Assembly (NCBI GenBank): GCA_963716235.1
Contig: CAVQTE010000023.1
Coordinates: 36,736-100,735 of the forward strand
Direction of reading: 5' to 3'
Length of the DNA: 64,000 nucleotides
Origin: Sva-07 sp963716235
GTDB lineage: Bacteria; Actinomycetota; Acidimicrobiia; Acidimicrobiales; Ilumatobacteraceae
The position numbers were made by a program, and so were the translations under genes. Positions 8,063-16,716 of the stretch are shown here, piece by piece. The notes under the pieces are model-generated. The model saw only the letters and a program-made list of their open reading frames with translations, had not been told where the DNA came from and ran no database searches. Each line of letters begins with the position of its first letter. The stretch's first letter is position 1.

Positions 8063-9259
8063 TCAGCTCGCGGTACGACCGACGTAGTCGCCGATGTACT
8101 TGGTCTGGCCCCGGCCGTAGACGACGTCGCAGTAGTTGCCGTCGGGGATGTGGAACGGGTCGTCGAGCAGCAAGTCGGCGACGGCCGCCTCGTCGAGTTC
8201 GATCCCCAAGCCCGGTCGTTCGCCGAGATCGATGTGGCCGTCGACGACCTCCAACGGCCCACCCAGCAGTTCCTCGATGAACCGGTTGCCCGTCTGGTCG
8301 ATCTCGACGGTGATGCCGTTCGGCGACGCGGCAACCGCGTGGGCGTTGGCGACCACGGCGACGGCGTCGCACCACGAGTGCGGCGCGAACCGAAGCCCGG
8401 CGGCGTCGGCCTCCTCGGCGATCTTGACCACCTCGGTGATCCCGCCGGCACGACTCGCGTCGGCCTGCACGATGTCGATCGCGCCGCTGCGGATCCACTC
8501 CCGGAACCCGTGCAGCGCGAACTCGTTCTCACCGCAGGCCAACGGCACGGTCGTGGCGTTGCGCAGCGTGACGAAGTCGTCGAAGTCGTCAGTGGCCAAC
8601 GGCTCCTCGAACCAGAACACGTCGTTGGCCTCCAGCACCTTCGCGAACTCCAGTGCATCGGCCAGCTCGAACCGCCAGGTGCCGTCGACCATCAGGCCGC
8701 GATCGGGCCCGAGGACCTCGCGTGCTGCTGCGACCGCAGCGACGTCGTAGTCCCAGTTCCACCCGGCGCGCATCTTGACCCTCGTGAACCCTCTGGCGAT
8801 CGCCCGCTCGCACCCTGCGGCGACAGCATCGGGAGAGCTGTAGAGCATCCCGCTGGCGTATGCCGGAACCCGACCGGACGTGCCGCCGAGCAGGCGCCAG
8901 ACCGGTTGGCCCTCCACCTTGCCCCGCAGGTCCCACATCGCCTGATCGATCCCGCCGATCGCGCTGACCGCAGCGCCTTTGCGGCCGTACCAGCGGCTGA
9001 TGCCGTGCAGGCGGTTCCAGTGTCGTTCCGTCTCGCGAGGGTCGTAGCCGAGCACGAACGGGGTGAGGTGATCGACGGTTGCCTGTACCAGTGCCGGGTG
9101 CGCGTACGCCGATCCGATGCCGACGAGGCCGTCGTCGGTGGTGAGGCGCACGAGCGTCGTCAGTCGTCCGGTCGCGGGTCCGCCCGGTGTCGAGAAGGTG
9201 CGCTCGGGCGGCATGGTGAAGCGGAGGTGCAGGCACTCGACCCGCTCGATCGTGGTCAT
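8063..9259 (-). CDS. Enolase-superfamily enzyme (mandelate racemase/muconate lactonizing type)
   Basis: 398 residues starting MTTIERVECLHLRF, overlapping the upstream gene by 4 bp (ATGA), so translation is coupled. The N-terminal capping domain is followed by the TIM barrel with metal ligands D192 (MVDGTWRF), E218 (WFEEPL) and E244 (CGENEF). Catalytic candidates are K162 in VKMR, D267 (QADAS) and H294 (PHSW). The Asp-His dyad places it in the mandelate racemase subgroup, not with dipeptide epimerases. The usual K-x-K is K-x-R here, as in some acid-sugar dehydratases. It abstracts an alpha proton next to a carboxylate; substrate unknown. Last gene of the four-gene operon read from 12543. Confidence 0.88.
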   Translation of the reverse strand: MTTIERVECLHLRFTMPPERTFSTPGGPATGRLTTLVRLTTDDGLVGIGSAYAHPALVQATVDHLTPFVLGYDPRETERHWNRLHGISRWYGRKGAAVSAIGGIDQAMWDLRGKVEGQPVWRLLGGTSGRVPAYASGMLYSSPDAVAAGCERAIARGFTRVKMRAGWNWDYDVAAVAAAREVLGPDRGLMVDGTWRFELADALEFAKVLEANDVFWFEEPLATDDFDDFVTLRNATTVPLACGENEFALHGFREWIRSGAIDIVQADASRAGGITEVVKIAEEADAAGLRFAPHSWCDAVAVVANAHAVAASPNGITVEIDQTGNRFIEELLGGPLEVVDGHIDLGERPGLGIELDEAAVADLLLDDPFHIPDGNYCDVVYGRGQTKYIGDYVGRTAS

Positions 9260-10389
9260 GAGGGGGCTCCTGGTGTCGCTGTGCTGGTGGTTCCGTTCGC
9301 CCATTCCCCGAACCCGGCGAGGAGTGGCGCCCAGCGGCGGCGGCCGTGGGCGAGGGTGCCGGCCATCCAGCCGTCGGTCTCGGGGTAGAAGAAGCGGCGG
9401 TAGCGCTCGAGGTGGGGAGCGGCAACCGGATCGTTGCGGTCGCCGTAGGTCTTGATCCACACATCGAGCGGGAAGATGTACTGGTCGGCGGGACCGAGCT
9501 GCTCGGTACCGGCCTCCATGGTCACCGAGACCACGTCGGCGTCGGGCACGAGTTCACCGACCCAGTCGTAGAACTCCAGGTACTCCGGCCACGGCCACAG
9601 GTCGCCGCCGTACCACTCGGCCACCATGCGGGCCTTCGGCGAGTCGGGGAGGTACCCGGTGAACACGACGGTGTCGCCGGGTGGGCCGACGGCGGTGTGG
9701 AGGTCGAACACGATGATCCGTTGGGCTTTGCCGCAGCGTTCCTGCACGACACGGTCGATCAGTCGCTTCGTCCAGGTCGGGCCGTCGCCGGTGTAGGTGA
9801 TCGCATCGGGATGGGTGTTCTGCCCGTCGACCATTGCCGCCATGAGCTCCTCGATCGAGTGCCGGGTCAGGACATCGGCCACCCGGCCGCGGGTCGCGAG
9901 GAACTCCTCGACCGAGGTGACCGACGGGTAGTCCATCGTCTCGGCGAAGTCGACGAAGACCGGATTGTCGGGCTTCGGACGGTGGCAGTAGTAGTTCCCG
10001 CGCAGCAGCTCGACGTTGTCCTCGTTCTCGCGGCTGCTCCATGCCGTCCCCCACGGGTTGACGAGGTGGATGAACACGATCTTGGTGTCGGTCGGCAACC
10101 GGAGCAGCCCGGTGGCGTCGGCGATCGCATCGCACTGGATCGCCGAGCCGAAGTACCCCTCGATGCCGTGGATGCCCGAGAGGCACAGCACGACGTTGCG
10201 CGCGTCGTCGGGACCGTAGGTGGTCACTGCCGAGTGGAGCGTCTCGCCGGCGGGGCCGAGGAGCGGATGCTCGACCTGCTCCACGGTGAGGCCCGCAGCG
10301 GTCGCGGTGCGTACGAACTTCGCGTGGGCCTCCGGCACGGTGTGGGAGAACCAGTCTGTTGCGTCGCCATCGATGGCACGATCGGTCAT
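9256..10389 (-). CDS. DUF2817 family protein, M14-like carboxypeptidase fold
   Basis: 377 residues. The family hallmarks are LSGIHGIEGYFGSAIQ (metal-binding H and E), FIHLVNPWGTAW, NVELLRGNY and IIVFDLHTAVG (second His). DUF2817 proteins are related to M14 zinc carboxypeptidases and deacylases, so hydrolysis of a peptide or amide is likely, but substrates are not established. It overlaps the next gene by 4 bp and starts 11 bp after the serine-hydrolase gene, in one operon with iminopeptidase. No signal peptide; cytoplasmic. Confidence 0.88.
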   Translation of the reverse strand: MTDRAIDGDATDWFSHTVPEAHAKFVRTATAAGLTVEQVEHPLLGPAGETLHSAVTTYGPDDARNVVLCLSGIHGIEGYFGSAIQCDAIADATGLLRLPTDTKIVFIHLVNPWGTAWSSRENEDNVELLRGNYYCHRPKPDNPVFVDFAETMDYPSVTSVEEFLATRGRVADVLTRHSIEELMAAMVDGQNTHPDAITYTGDGPTWTKRLIDRVVQERCGKAQRIIVFDLHTAVGPPGDTVVFTGYLPDSPKARMVAEWYGGDLWPWPEYLEFYDWVGELVPDADVVSVTMEAGTEQLGPADQYIFPLDVWIKTYGDRNDPVAAPHLERYRRFFYPETDGWMAGTLAHGRRRWAPLLAGFGEWANGTTSTATPGAPS

Positions 10390-10399
10390 TGCACGCCCC

Positions 10400-11581
10400 T
10401 CACAGCATTTCCTCCTGTACGGCGTCGAGCACGTCGCTCAGCCACGTGCAGTCGTCTCGTTGTCCGACGGTGCCGGCGACGAACGCGCCGGTCACGGGGT
10501 CGTGGAACACCCGCACCCCCCACGCTCCTGCGTGGCCCACCAGCTCGTGCGCTCCGGCCTGCCAGTGGAGCAGACCCAGACCCACCCCGAGACGCTGCGG
10601 CGGAAGATGCGCCGGACGCGCCCAGGCCGTCGACGCCGCGGTGGTCTTCGGGTCGTCGAACAGCTCCCCGGCCAGCCGGCCCCGCAGGAACCGGCACAGG
10701 TCGGCAACGGTGCTGACCTGGCCGCCGCCACCCCAGTCGAACGACACGTCGAGCCCGGCGCTCAGCAGCGCGATGTCGCCGAGCCACATGTCCATCACCC
10801 CCGCACCGTCAGGCGCATCATCGTGATGGGCGAGCGTGGTGTGGGCAAGTCCGAGCGGGTCGCTGATCCGCTCGCGCTGCAACTCGACGAACCTACGGCC
10901 GGTGGCCAGCTCCACGAGCACGCCGAGCAGCACGTAGGCGGTGTCGCTGTAGTGGAACCGCTCGCCGGGCGCGCCGACCGGCGTGGCCGCTGTGCCGGTC
11001 GCCAGGAAGCGGTTGAGCATGCCCGCCATCGGATCGTCGACGGCATCCGGATCCCACGGCACCCAGCGGTGCAGCGCGAACTCGTCCGACCGGTCGCCGG
11101 CCGCGAGTCCACGGGCCGACCTCCAGTAGTTGGTCATCACGGAATCCGGCCCCGGTCGACCGAGCTGGTCGGCCGTGCCGGTGGCATCGTCGGTCTGCAT
11201 GTCCTTCATGCCGCTCGTGTGCGTCAGCAGCTGGCGGATCGTGATCGTCGGCCCGAGTGGGTGCACGCCCTCGACCAGCTCACGCGGGGCGAACGCCAGC
11301 TCACCGAGCGCGGTGTCGATTCCGTTCGGACCGAACAACCCGGCCTCGACCGCCTGGAGCACGAGCGTGGCGGTGAACATCTTGCCGACGCTGGCGACAT
11401 GGAACCGGTGGTCGACGGTGACCGCTTCACCGGTGTCGGCGCGCCCCAGGCCGGACGCCGACGCGTGCTCGAACCCCATCGACGGCACCTCGACGCGGAC
11501 GACGGCACCACGGACGCCTCCCGGCTGCGGCAGCGCGGCGACGAGCGCATCGATCCGCTCGGCCAGCGCAGCGGCGGACAT
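10400..11581 (-). CDS. Serine hydrolase, beta-lactamase/class C PBP family
   Basis: 393 residues from MSAAALAERID. Active-site motifs of the class C/esterase fold are visible: SVGK (S-x-x-K, in HVASVGKMFTATLVLQ), YSDTAY (the Y-x-N position), and a C-terminal GHAGAWG in place of KTG. Family members are esterases, D-aminopeptidases and amidases rather than true beta-lactamases. There is no signal peptide. ATG 11581 overlaps the TGA of the upstream gene by one base; the ORF is open further upstream, but that part duplicates the neighbour in another frame. The operon context with iminopeptidase and a DUF2817 protein favours a peptidase or amide hydrolase role. Confidence 0.88.
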   Translation of the reverse strand: MSAAALAERIDALVAALPQPGGVRGAVVRVEVPSMGFEHASASGLGRADTGEAVTVDHRFHVASVGKMFTATLVLQAVEAGLFGPNGIDTALGELAFAPRELVEGVHPLGPTITIRQLLTHTSGMKDMQTDDATGTADQLGRPGPDSVMTNYWRSARGLAAGDRSDEFALHRWVPWDPDAVDDPMAGMLNRFLATGTAATPVGAPGERFHYSDTAYVLLGVLVELATGRRFVELQRERISDPLGLAHTTLAHHDDAPDGAGVMDMWLGDIALLSAGLDVSFDWGGGGQVSTVADLCRFLRGRLAGELFDDPKTTAASTAWARPAHLPPQRLGVGLGLLHWQAGAHELVGHAGAWGVRVFHDPVTGAFVAGTVGQRDDCTWLSDVLDAVQEEML

Positions 11582-12543
11582 CAGATCAGTCCTCGTCGCG
11601 CGAGATCGTCGAGGAACCGCGTGGTTTCCAACGCCATCGCCCTCGACATGGCCGACTCGGTCGGGTAGTGCCCCGACGCGTTGACCAGTTCGAGATGCAC
11701 GTCGTCGAGTTCCTGGGCGAGATCCCACGCACCGTCGGGTGTCGTGCAGTTGTCGTAGCGGCCGGTGACGAGCGACACGGGGACACCCCGCAGCCGATGC
11801 GCGTCGTCCACGAGTTGGTTCTCGCGCAGGAAGAAGTCGTTGACCGCGAAATGGGAGAACACGCGGGCGTAGGCGAGACCTCGATCCGGTCGCGGGCCCA
11901 TGAACGGCGGTTCGAAGTGCATGAACGTCTCTTCGTAGGCGTGCAGCGACCGGCCGGCACGTTCAGCCACCTCGGCGTCGTCACCGTTGATCAGCTCGTG
12001 GTACGCGTGACGGAGGTCGTGACGTCGAGCCGGCTCGACGATCGATGCGAACTGCGCCCAGGTGTCGGGGAAGAACCGGCGGACACCCTGGTACCACCAT
12101 TCGGTGTCGGCCGCCCGACACAGCCACACCCCGGTGGCCTTGATGCCGATGCACCGTTCGGGATGCGCCTCGCCGTACGCGATCGCCACCGTGCTCCCCC
12201 ACGACGGCCCGCTCACGATCCATCGTTCGATGCCGAGGTGCTCACGAAGCCGTTCCATGTCGGCGATCGTGTGCTGCAGACCCGTGTTCGCGAGCTCCCC
12301 GACGGGTGTCGACTCGCCGCAGCCTCGCTGATCGAACTGGACGATGCGGAGACGCTCCGGGTCGAGCAGTCGACGAAGCCCCATGTTGCCCCGGCCGCCG
12401 GGACCGCCGTGGCATTCGATCAGCGGCGTCCCGTCGGGGTTGCCCGCCTCGAACCAGTGGATGGCGTGGCCGTCGCCCACGTCGAGCATGCCGTCATCGA
12501 GATTCGGGGTGATGTCGAACAGCACGTCATCGTGGCGGCGCAT
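11581..12543 (-). CDS. pip: Proline iminopeptidase-like alpha/beta hydrolase (S33)
   Basis: 320 residues. It has the oxyanion-hole motif ECHGGPGGRG, the S33 signature FDQRGCGES, the nucleophile elbow GPSWGS (GGSWGS in typical members), and C-terminal Asp (TGRYD) and His (GHYPTE) to complete the triad. It releases N-terminal proline or related residues from peptides. It is the first gene of an overlapping operon (serine hydrolase, DUF2817, enolase-superfamily enzyme). A -10-like TACCGT ends 7 bases before the start codon, so the mRNA may be leaderless, and the operator CCCGA-N7-TCGGG lies directly upstream. Confidence 0.9.
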   Translation of the reverse strand: MRRHDDVLFDITPNLDDGMLDVGDGHAIHWFEAGNPDGTPLIECHGGPGGRGNMGLRRLLDPERLRIVQFDQRGCGESTPVGELANTGLQHTIADMERLREHLGIERWIVSGPSWGSTVAIAYGEAHPERCIGIKATGVWLCRAADTEWWYQGVRRFFPDTWAQFASIVEPARRHDLRHAYHELINGDDAEVAERAGRSLHAYEETFMHFEPPFMGPRPDRGLAYARVFSHFAVNDFFLRENQLVDDAHRLRGVPVSLVTGRYDNCTTPDGAWDLAQELDDVHLELVNASGHYPTESAMSRAMALETTRFLDDLARRGLI

Positions 12544-12549
12544 CCGGCG

Positions 12550-12581
12550 ACGGTACCACGTTCCCGAATCATTCTCGGGTT
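12550..12581 (-). promoter_or_regulatory. Operator/promoter ahead of the iminopeptidase operon
   Basis: In gene orientation the sequence reads CCCGA-N7-TCGGG-N7-TACCGT, matching element for element the divergent site at 6462-6504, including GATTCGGG-NN-CGTGGTAC-N-GTCG. It occupies the short gap between the 3' end of the TetR gene (12603) and the operon's first gene (12543). Predicted transcription start is at or near the ATG. Binding by the adjacent TetR protein is inference. Confidence 0.6.
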
Positions 12582-12602
12582 CAGAACGGAGCCGGGTCGG
12601 GA

Positions 12603-13253
12603 TCAGCCGGGGCGCACGGCGAGCCGGTCGACCATGAACTCGAGCACGATCCGGCTCTCCGCGATCAGGACGGGATCACCCGCCGGATCGTCACGAAAGA
12701 CCCGCTGCAGCATCGCGTCACCCGTGGCGATGATCAGCCCGAGCCGCGCGTCGGCGACAGGTTCGCGGCCGAGCACACCGCGCGCCGTGGCGGCCGTGCC
12801 CGCCTGGTCCAAGAAGCCCTCCACCCGCTCGGTCAACCACTGGCGATGGTGCGCCTCGAACAACGTCGAGTTGCGCAACGTGACGAACCCGGGCTGCTCC
12901 GCATACAGCTCGAGATACGCGTCGAACAGCACGTCAACGAACTCGTGCGCGGTCTCGGGCGGTGCCGCGCCACGGTCGAGCAGCAGTTCGTCGTGACGAT
13001 CCAGCATCCGCGCCACCGCCGCGTCGACGATCGCCGGCAGGTCCTCGAAGTACTCGTACAGCGACCCGATCGGAACCCCTGCGCGCTCTGCGACATCGGT
13101 CGTGGTCAACTCACTCGGCACCCGCTCGCCGACCAGCTCGACGAGCGCGTTGATGATCGCGTCGACGCGAGCCCGACTCCGACCCTGCTTCGGCTCCCGC
13201 CGCAGCCCCACGAGCGGAACTGCCGTCGCAGCGGCGGTGTGGAGCACGGTCAC
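12603..13253 (-). CDS. TetR/AcrR family transcriptional regulator
   Basis: 216 residues. The helix-turn-helix is clear near residues 45-70 (LTTTDVAERAGVPIGSLYEYFED), preceded by a basic region (REPKQGRSRARVDAII). The ligand-binding half is all-helical and variable, as usual. It reads in the same direction as the four-gene hydrolase operon, and the palindromic site between them recurs at the aminopeptidase promoter, so it probably controls both units. Ligand unknown; a peptide- or amide-derived compound would fit the context. It is separated from the upstream acetyltransferase gene by 23 bp. Confidence 0.9.
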   Translation of the reverse strand: MTVLHTAAATAVPLVGLRREPKQGRSRARVDAIINALVELVGERVPSELTTTDVAERAGVPIGSLYEYFEDLPAIVDAAVARMLDRHDELLLDRGAAPPETAHEFVDVLFDAYLELYAEQPGFVTLRNSTLFEAHHRQWLTERVEGFLDQAGTAATARGVLGREPVADARLGLIIATGDAMLQRVFRDDPAGDPVLIAESRIVLEFMVDRLAVRPG

Positions 13254-13276
13254 TCAGCCAAGGGTAGCCATCGAGA

Positions 13277-13870
13277 TCACCCCGCCCGGGTCTGACCCTG
13301 CGGTACCGGCGGGCGATCGATGCGGAGGATCTCGTGCATCCGGTCGTCGATCGGATTGTCGGGATCGAGTTCGCCTCGCGCCACGAGCCGGAAGCCGGCG
13401 TTCAGCAGCGCCCGCCATGACGCCACGTTGGCGGAGTTGACGGGTACCACCAGGTGGCCCACGGCAGGCTCCTCGATCCAGATCCGTGTCACGAACTGCC
13501 CGATCATGGCTGTGCCCAGGCCCTGGCCGACCGCATTCGGCTCCCCGATGAAGTAGTCGATCGTGGCCGCATCGACGTCGACCGGGTAGACGTCGTCCAT
13601 CTCGGCGACGGACTCCGGGAAGTCGTGGAAGAAGCAGAACTGGACCACACCGACGGGCTCGCCGTCGACGAGCGCGATGAAGTCCTTGGCGGGCTCGATC
13701 CCGTCGATCGTGTCGCCGAAATCGTCCTCGATGGCCTCCGGCGACGAATCGTGGTTCCACCAGCGCGCGACATGCGGCTCGGCCAACCATCGGCCGAGCA
13801 GCCCGAAGTGCTCTCGCCCCAGCCGTTCGAAGGTGATGGCGAGCCCGTCGGTGGCGTGCGTGCCGACCAT
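13277..13870 (-). CDS. GNAT acetyltransferase, AacA/SidF-like
   Basis: 197 residues from MVGTHATDG. The N-terminal part (ITFERLGREHFGLLGRWLAEPHVARWW) is typical of aminoglycoside 6'-N-acetyltransferase-like and siderophore-acylating GNATs. The acetyl-CoA binding motif A is VGQGLGTAMIGQFV and the late strand is VVPVNSANVASWRALLNAGF. ATG 13870 is chosen over the longer frame because upstream codons are not conserved. Substrate cannot be called; drug resistance should not be assumed. Its final codons contain the GGGTCAGACCC core shared with the palindrome family. Confidence 0.82.
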   Translation of the reverse strand: MVGTHATDGLAITFERLGREHFGLLGRWLAEPHVARWWNHDSSPEAIEDDFGDTIDGIEPAKDFIALVDGEPVGVVQFCFFHDFPESVAEMDDVYPVDVDAATIDYFIGEPNAVGQGLGTAMIGQFVTRIWIEEPAVGHLVVPVNSANVASWRALLNAGFRLVARGELDPDNPIDDRMHEILRIDRPPVPQGQTRAG

Positions 13871-13938
13871 GTCCGAAGAGTAGCGATCGACGTCGCGCAG
13901 GATTCTGCAGATTGCCGGCCGCGACCTACGGTTGGAAC

Positions 13939-15084
13939 ATGCGCACGATCTTCGACGACGACCATCAGGCGTTCCGCGAGTCCTTCGCGGCGTTCGTGGC
14001 CAAGGAGGCATCCCCCCACTATCTCGAGTGGGAGGCGGCCGGCATCGCCCCACGCGAGCTGTACCTCGCGGCCGGGCAGTACGGGTTCCTCGGCATGGCG
14101 ATCCCCGAGCAGTACGGCGGCGGCGGCACGAACGACTTCCGCTTCAACGCGATCATCAGCGAGGAGTTCGCCGCTGCGGGCATCGGCGGAGCAGGCCTCG
14201 GGCTGACACTCCACAACGACATCACGACGCCCTACTTCATCGAGTACTGCACCGACGAACAGGCGCAGCGATGGCTACCGGGAATCGCCTCCGGTGAGCT
14301 GATCACCGCCGTCGCGATGACCGAACCCGGCACCGGTTCCGACCTCGCCGGCATCGCCACCACCGCGGTCCGCGACGGCGACGAGTACGTCGTCAACGGC
14401 TCCAAGACGTTCATCACGAACGGCATCAACTCCGACCTCGTGATCGTCGCCGCGAAGACCGATCCGACCGAACGGCACAGCGGGCTGTCGCTGCTCGTGG
14501 TCGAACGGGGCATGGACGGGTTCGAGCGAGGGCGCAACCTCGACAAGATCGGGATGCACAGCCAGGACACCGCCGAGTTGTTCTTCACCGACGTTCGGGT
14601 GCCGGTGGCCAACCGTCTGGCCGAGGAGGGCAAGGGATTCAACTACCTCAGTGCGAACCTCGCTCAGGAACGTTTGTCGATCGCCGTCGCCGGCGTCGCG
14701 GCGGCGCGGGCGGCACTCGGTTGGACGCTGGAGTACGTCGGCGAGCGCACGGCGTTCGGCAAGTCGATCGGGACGTTCCAGAACACCAAGTTCGTGCTCG
14801 CCGAAGTAGCCACCGAGATCGACGTCACCCAGGCCTACGTCGACCAGTGCATCCTCGCCCTCAACGCCGGCGAGTTGACCCCCGCTCAGGCCGCGCAGGC
14901 CAAGTACTGGTGCACCGACCTGCAGAACCGTGCCACCGACCGGTGCCTGCAGCTGTTCGGCGGGTACGGCTACATGTCCGAGTACCCGATCGCCCGCGCG
15001 TACGTCGATGCCCGGGTGACCTCCATCTACGGCGGCACCAACGAAGTGATGAAGACGATCATCGCCAAGTCACTCGGCCTGTAA
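13939..15084 (+). CDS. Acyl-CoA dehydrogenase
   Basis: 381 residues, full length. FAD/substrate motifs: AMTEPGTGSDLAGI, the FAD-binding segment RTAFGKSIGTFQNTKF, and the C-terminal block FGGYGYMSEYPIARAYVDARVTS IYGGTNEVM. At the medium-chain catalytic Glu position the residue is Gly (IYGG), so the base is probably the Glu in QERLSIAV, as in isovaleryl/long-chain types; that is inference from family knowledge. It catalyses FAD-dependent alpha,beta-desaturation of acyl-CoA. It is divergent from the GNAT gene and has no electron-transfer flavoprotein gene nearby. Its stop codon is in the arm of the next palindrome. Confidence 0.94.
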   Translation: MRTIFDDDHQAFRESFAAFVAKEASPHYLEWEAAGIAPRELYLAAGQYGFLGMAIPEQYGGGGTNDFRFNAIISEEFAAAGIGGAGLGLTLHNDITTPYFIEYCTDEQAQRWLPGIASGELITAVAMTEPGTGSDLAGIATTAVRDGDEYVVNGSKTFITNGINSDLVIVAAKTDPTERHSGLSLLVVERGMDGFERGRNLDKIGMHSQDTAELFFTDVRVPVANRLAEEGKGFNYLSANLAQERLSIAVAGVAAARAALGWTLEYVGERTAFGKSIGTFQNTKFVLAEVATEIDVTQAYVDQCILALNAGELTPAQAAQAKYWCTDLQNRATDRCLQLFGGYGYMSEYPIARAYVDARVTSIYGGTNEVMKTIIAKSLGL

Positions 15085-15112
15085 CGATTGGTGTCAGACA
15101 CCAATCGTTACA
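15080..15112. terminator. Convergent-gene palindrome, GTCAGAC core
   Basis: Perfect 33-nt palindrome, arms TGTAACGATTGGTGTC and complement around a central A. It contains the TAA stop of the acyl-CoA dehydrogenase and ends one base before the stop of the facing fetB-like gene. The arm is the same as at 55106-55148, 40 kb away. Likely a bidirectional terminator. Confidence 0.75.
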
Positions 15113-15911
15113 TCAGGAATCAGTGCGTCGGGCGGAGCGGCGGAGTTGCTGGGCGGGAGTGAACAGCTCGCGGGAGATTCCGAGGCTCATCACTGCGGTG
15201 GTCGTGGCCACGCTGCCCAACACCAGGTACATCACCGACACCTGGACCTTCACGGCATCCGCCGGATCCACCCCGGCAAGGATCAACCCGACCATCGCGC
15301 CGGGGAGGAACACGATCCCCACCGCCTTGGTCGACTCGATCTGCGGCACGAGCGCCGTGCGCAACGCCTGACGCAGGTGCGGTTGGAACGACTCACTCGC
15401 CGTCAGTCCGAGTGCGAGCCTCGCCTCGATCAGATCGCGCTGCTCGTTCGCTGCGATCAGCAACTGACGGGAGACGAGCACCGTTGCGGCCAGCGAATTC
15501 CCGACCACCATCCCGGCGAGCGGAACGAGCGTGCGGCCCTCCAACTCGTAGATCCCGAAGCCGAACAGCACACCGAGCACCACGACCGCCGAGGCGGCGT
15601 AGGCGATCATCGAGAGCGGGAGGACGTTCGGCACGTCGGGTGCCCGACGTCGACGTCGTGTACGCGGCGAACCCGATCATCGCCAGCAGCCAGATCACCG
15701 AATAGACCAACGGGTCGTCGGGATCGACCACGAACTGCAACACCCATCCGACGATCAACAGCTGGACGAGCGCCCGGAGCGACGCCCAGAGCAGGCTGCG
15801 CTCCAGACCCAACTGGCGCCACAACGAGATCCCGACGGCGACCGCCACGAGGATCGCCGATGCAGCCAACCCGGCGACCCCGATGTCACCCTGCTCCACA
15901 GCGACCATCAT
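15113..15911 (-). CDS. fetB: FetB/UPF0014 family ABC transporter permease (frameshifted)
   Basis: The N-terminal half (VEQGDIGVAGLAASAILV ... VYSVIWLLAMIGFAAYTT) and C-terminal half (NVLPLSMIAYAASAVVV ... GAMVGLILAGVDPADAVKVQ) are both well conserved but lie in different frames, joined near 15630-15660. Total length, 799 nt, is one base over a multiple of three, so a single inserted base explains it. Several transmembrane helices; the family exports metal (iron) with an ATPase partner. It starts inside the end of the ATPase gene (overlapping TGATGATG). The frameshift is more likely a sequence error than decay because both halves are intact. Confidence 0.8.
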
Positions 15912-16621
15912 CCGCCCCTCGCCCCCACCGACTGGCGCACGATGGGATCGTCGCTCGCATCGAGTTCGTCGAGATGACCGGTCGCCCGCACCGTGCCCTC
16001 CGCGAGCACGATCACGTGATCGGCGAGCCGCCGGAGCTGATCGGTGTCGTGGCTCACCCAGATCACGCCCACTCCCGAGTCGGCCAGGGAACGACCCAGA
16101 TCCTCCACCGTCGCCCGAGCGGCCCGGTCGAGCGCGGCGGTCGGTTCGTCGGCGAGCAGCACCACCGGATCGGTGAGCAACGCTCGCGCCACGCACATCC
16201 GCTGCGCCTCCCCGCCCGACAGCGTGTCGGCCTCGTGATCGAGCAGTTCCGCGTCGAGCCCCACGTGTTCGAGCACGTGCCCCGCCCGCTCAGCGGTCAC
16301 CTCCGGCAACGCCACCCGAAGATTGTCGAGCACGGTGCCGGGAAAGATCGGTGCCCGTTGGAACACCATCGCCACCTGGCGGCGCAGCTCCGTCGGCGCC
16401 CACTCGGTCAGCGGCCGATCTCGCCAGCGGATCTCTCCCGCCAGCGGATCGTCGAGCCGATTGAGGAGGCGCAGCAACGTCGACTTGCCCGCACCGGACG
16501 GCCCGGCCAGCACCGTCACGCCGGCTGCCGGAACGGTCAGGTCGATCGACGTGAGGATCGGAGCGCCCGCCGGGCCGGCATCGACGTGGCGCAGTTCGAA
16601 CGCGTCAGCTGACGACATCAA
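15908..16621 (-). CDS. fetA: ABC transporter ATP-binding protein, FetA-like
   Basis: 237 residues. Walker A GPSGAGKST, Q-loop (MVFQRAP), signature LSGGEAQR, Walker B VVLLADEPT and H-loop (VSHDTDQ) are all present. It is paired and overlapping with a UPF0014/FetB permease, the defining arrangement of the FetAB iron exporter and related metal or phosphate systems. It is divergent from the DUF192 gene across a 95-bp gap that must hold both promoters. Confidence 0.9.
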   Translation of the reverse strand: MMSSADAFELRHVDAGPAGAPILTSIDLTVPAAGVTVLAGPSGAGKSTLLRLLNRLDDPLAGEIRWRDRPLTEWAPTELRRQVAMVFQRAPIFPGTVLDNLRVALPEVTAERAGHVLEHVGLDAELLDHEADTLSGGEAQRMCVARALLTDPVVLLADEPTAALDRAARATVEDLGRSLADSGVGVIWVSHDTDQLRRLADHVIVLAEGTVRATGHLDELDASDDPIVRQSVGARGG

Positions 16622-16716
16622 CGCTCACGATCGCACCTCACCCGGCGAACGTACCGCGCCGACATCGACGCACGACGCGTCGTGCAGGAACGCGCCGAAT
16701 CTGGCACACTGCGACC

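Noticed and set aside
10400..11728. Longer start for the serine hydrolase and possible beta-lactamase resistance gene
   Set aside because: The upstream codons duplicate the iminopeptidase gene in another frame. The motifs fit esterase/peptidase-type family members, and there is no signal peptide, so a resistance role is not supported.
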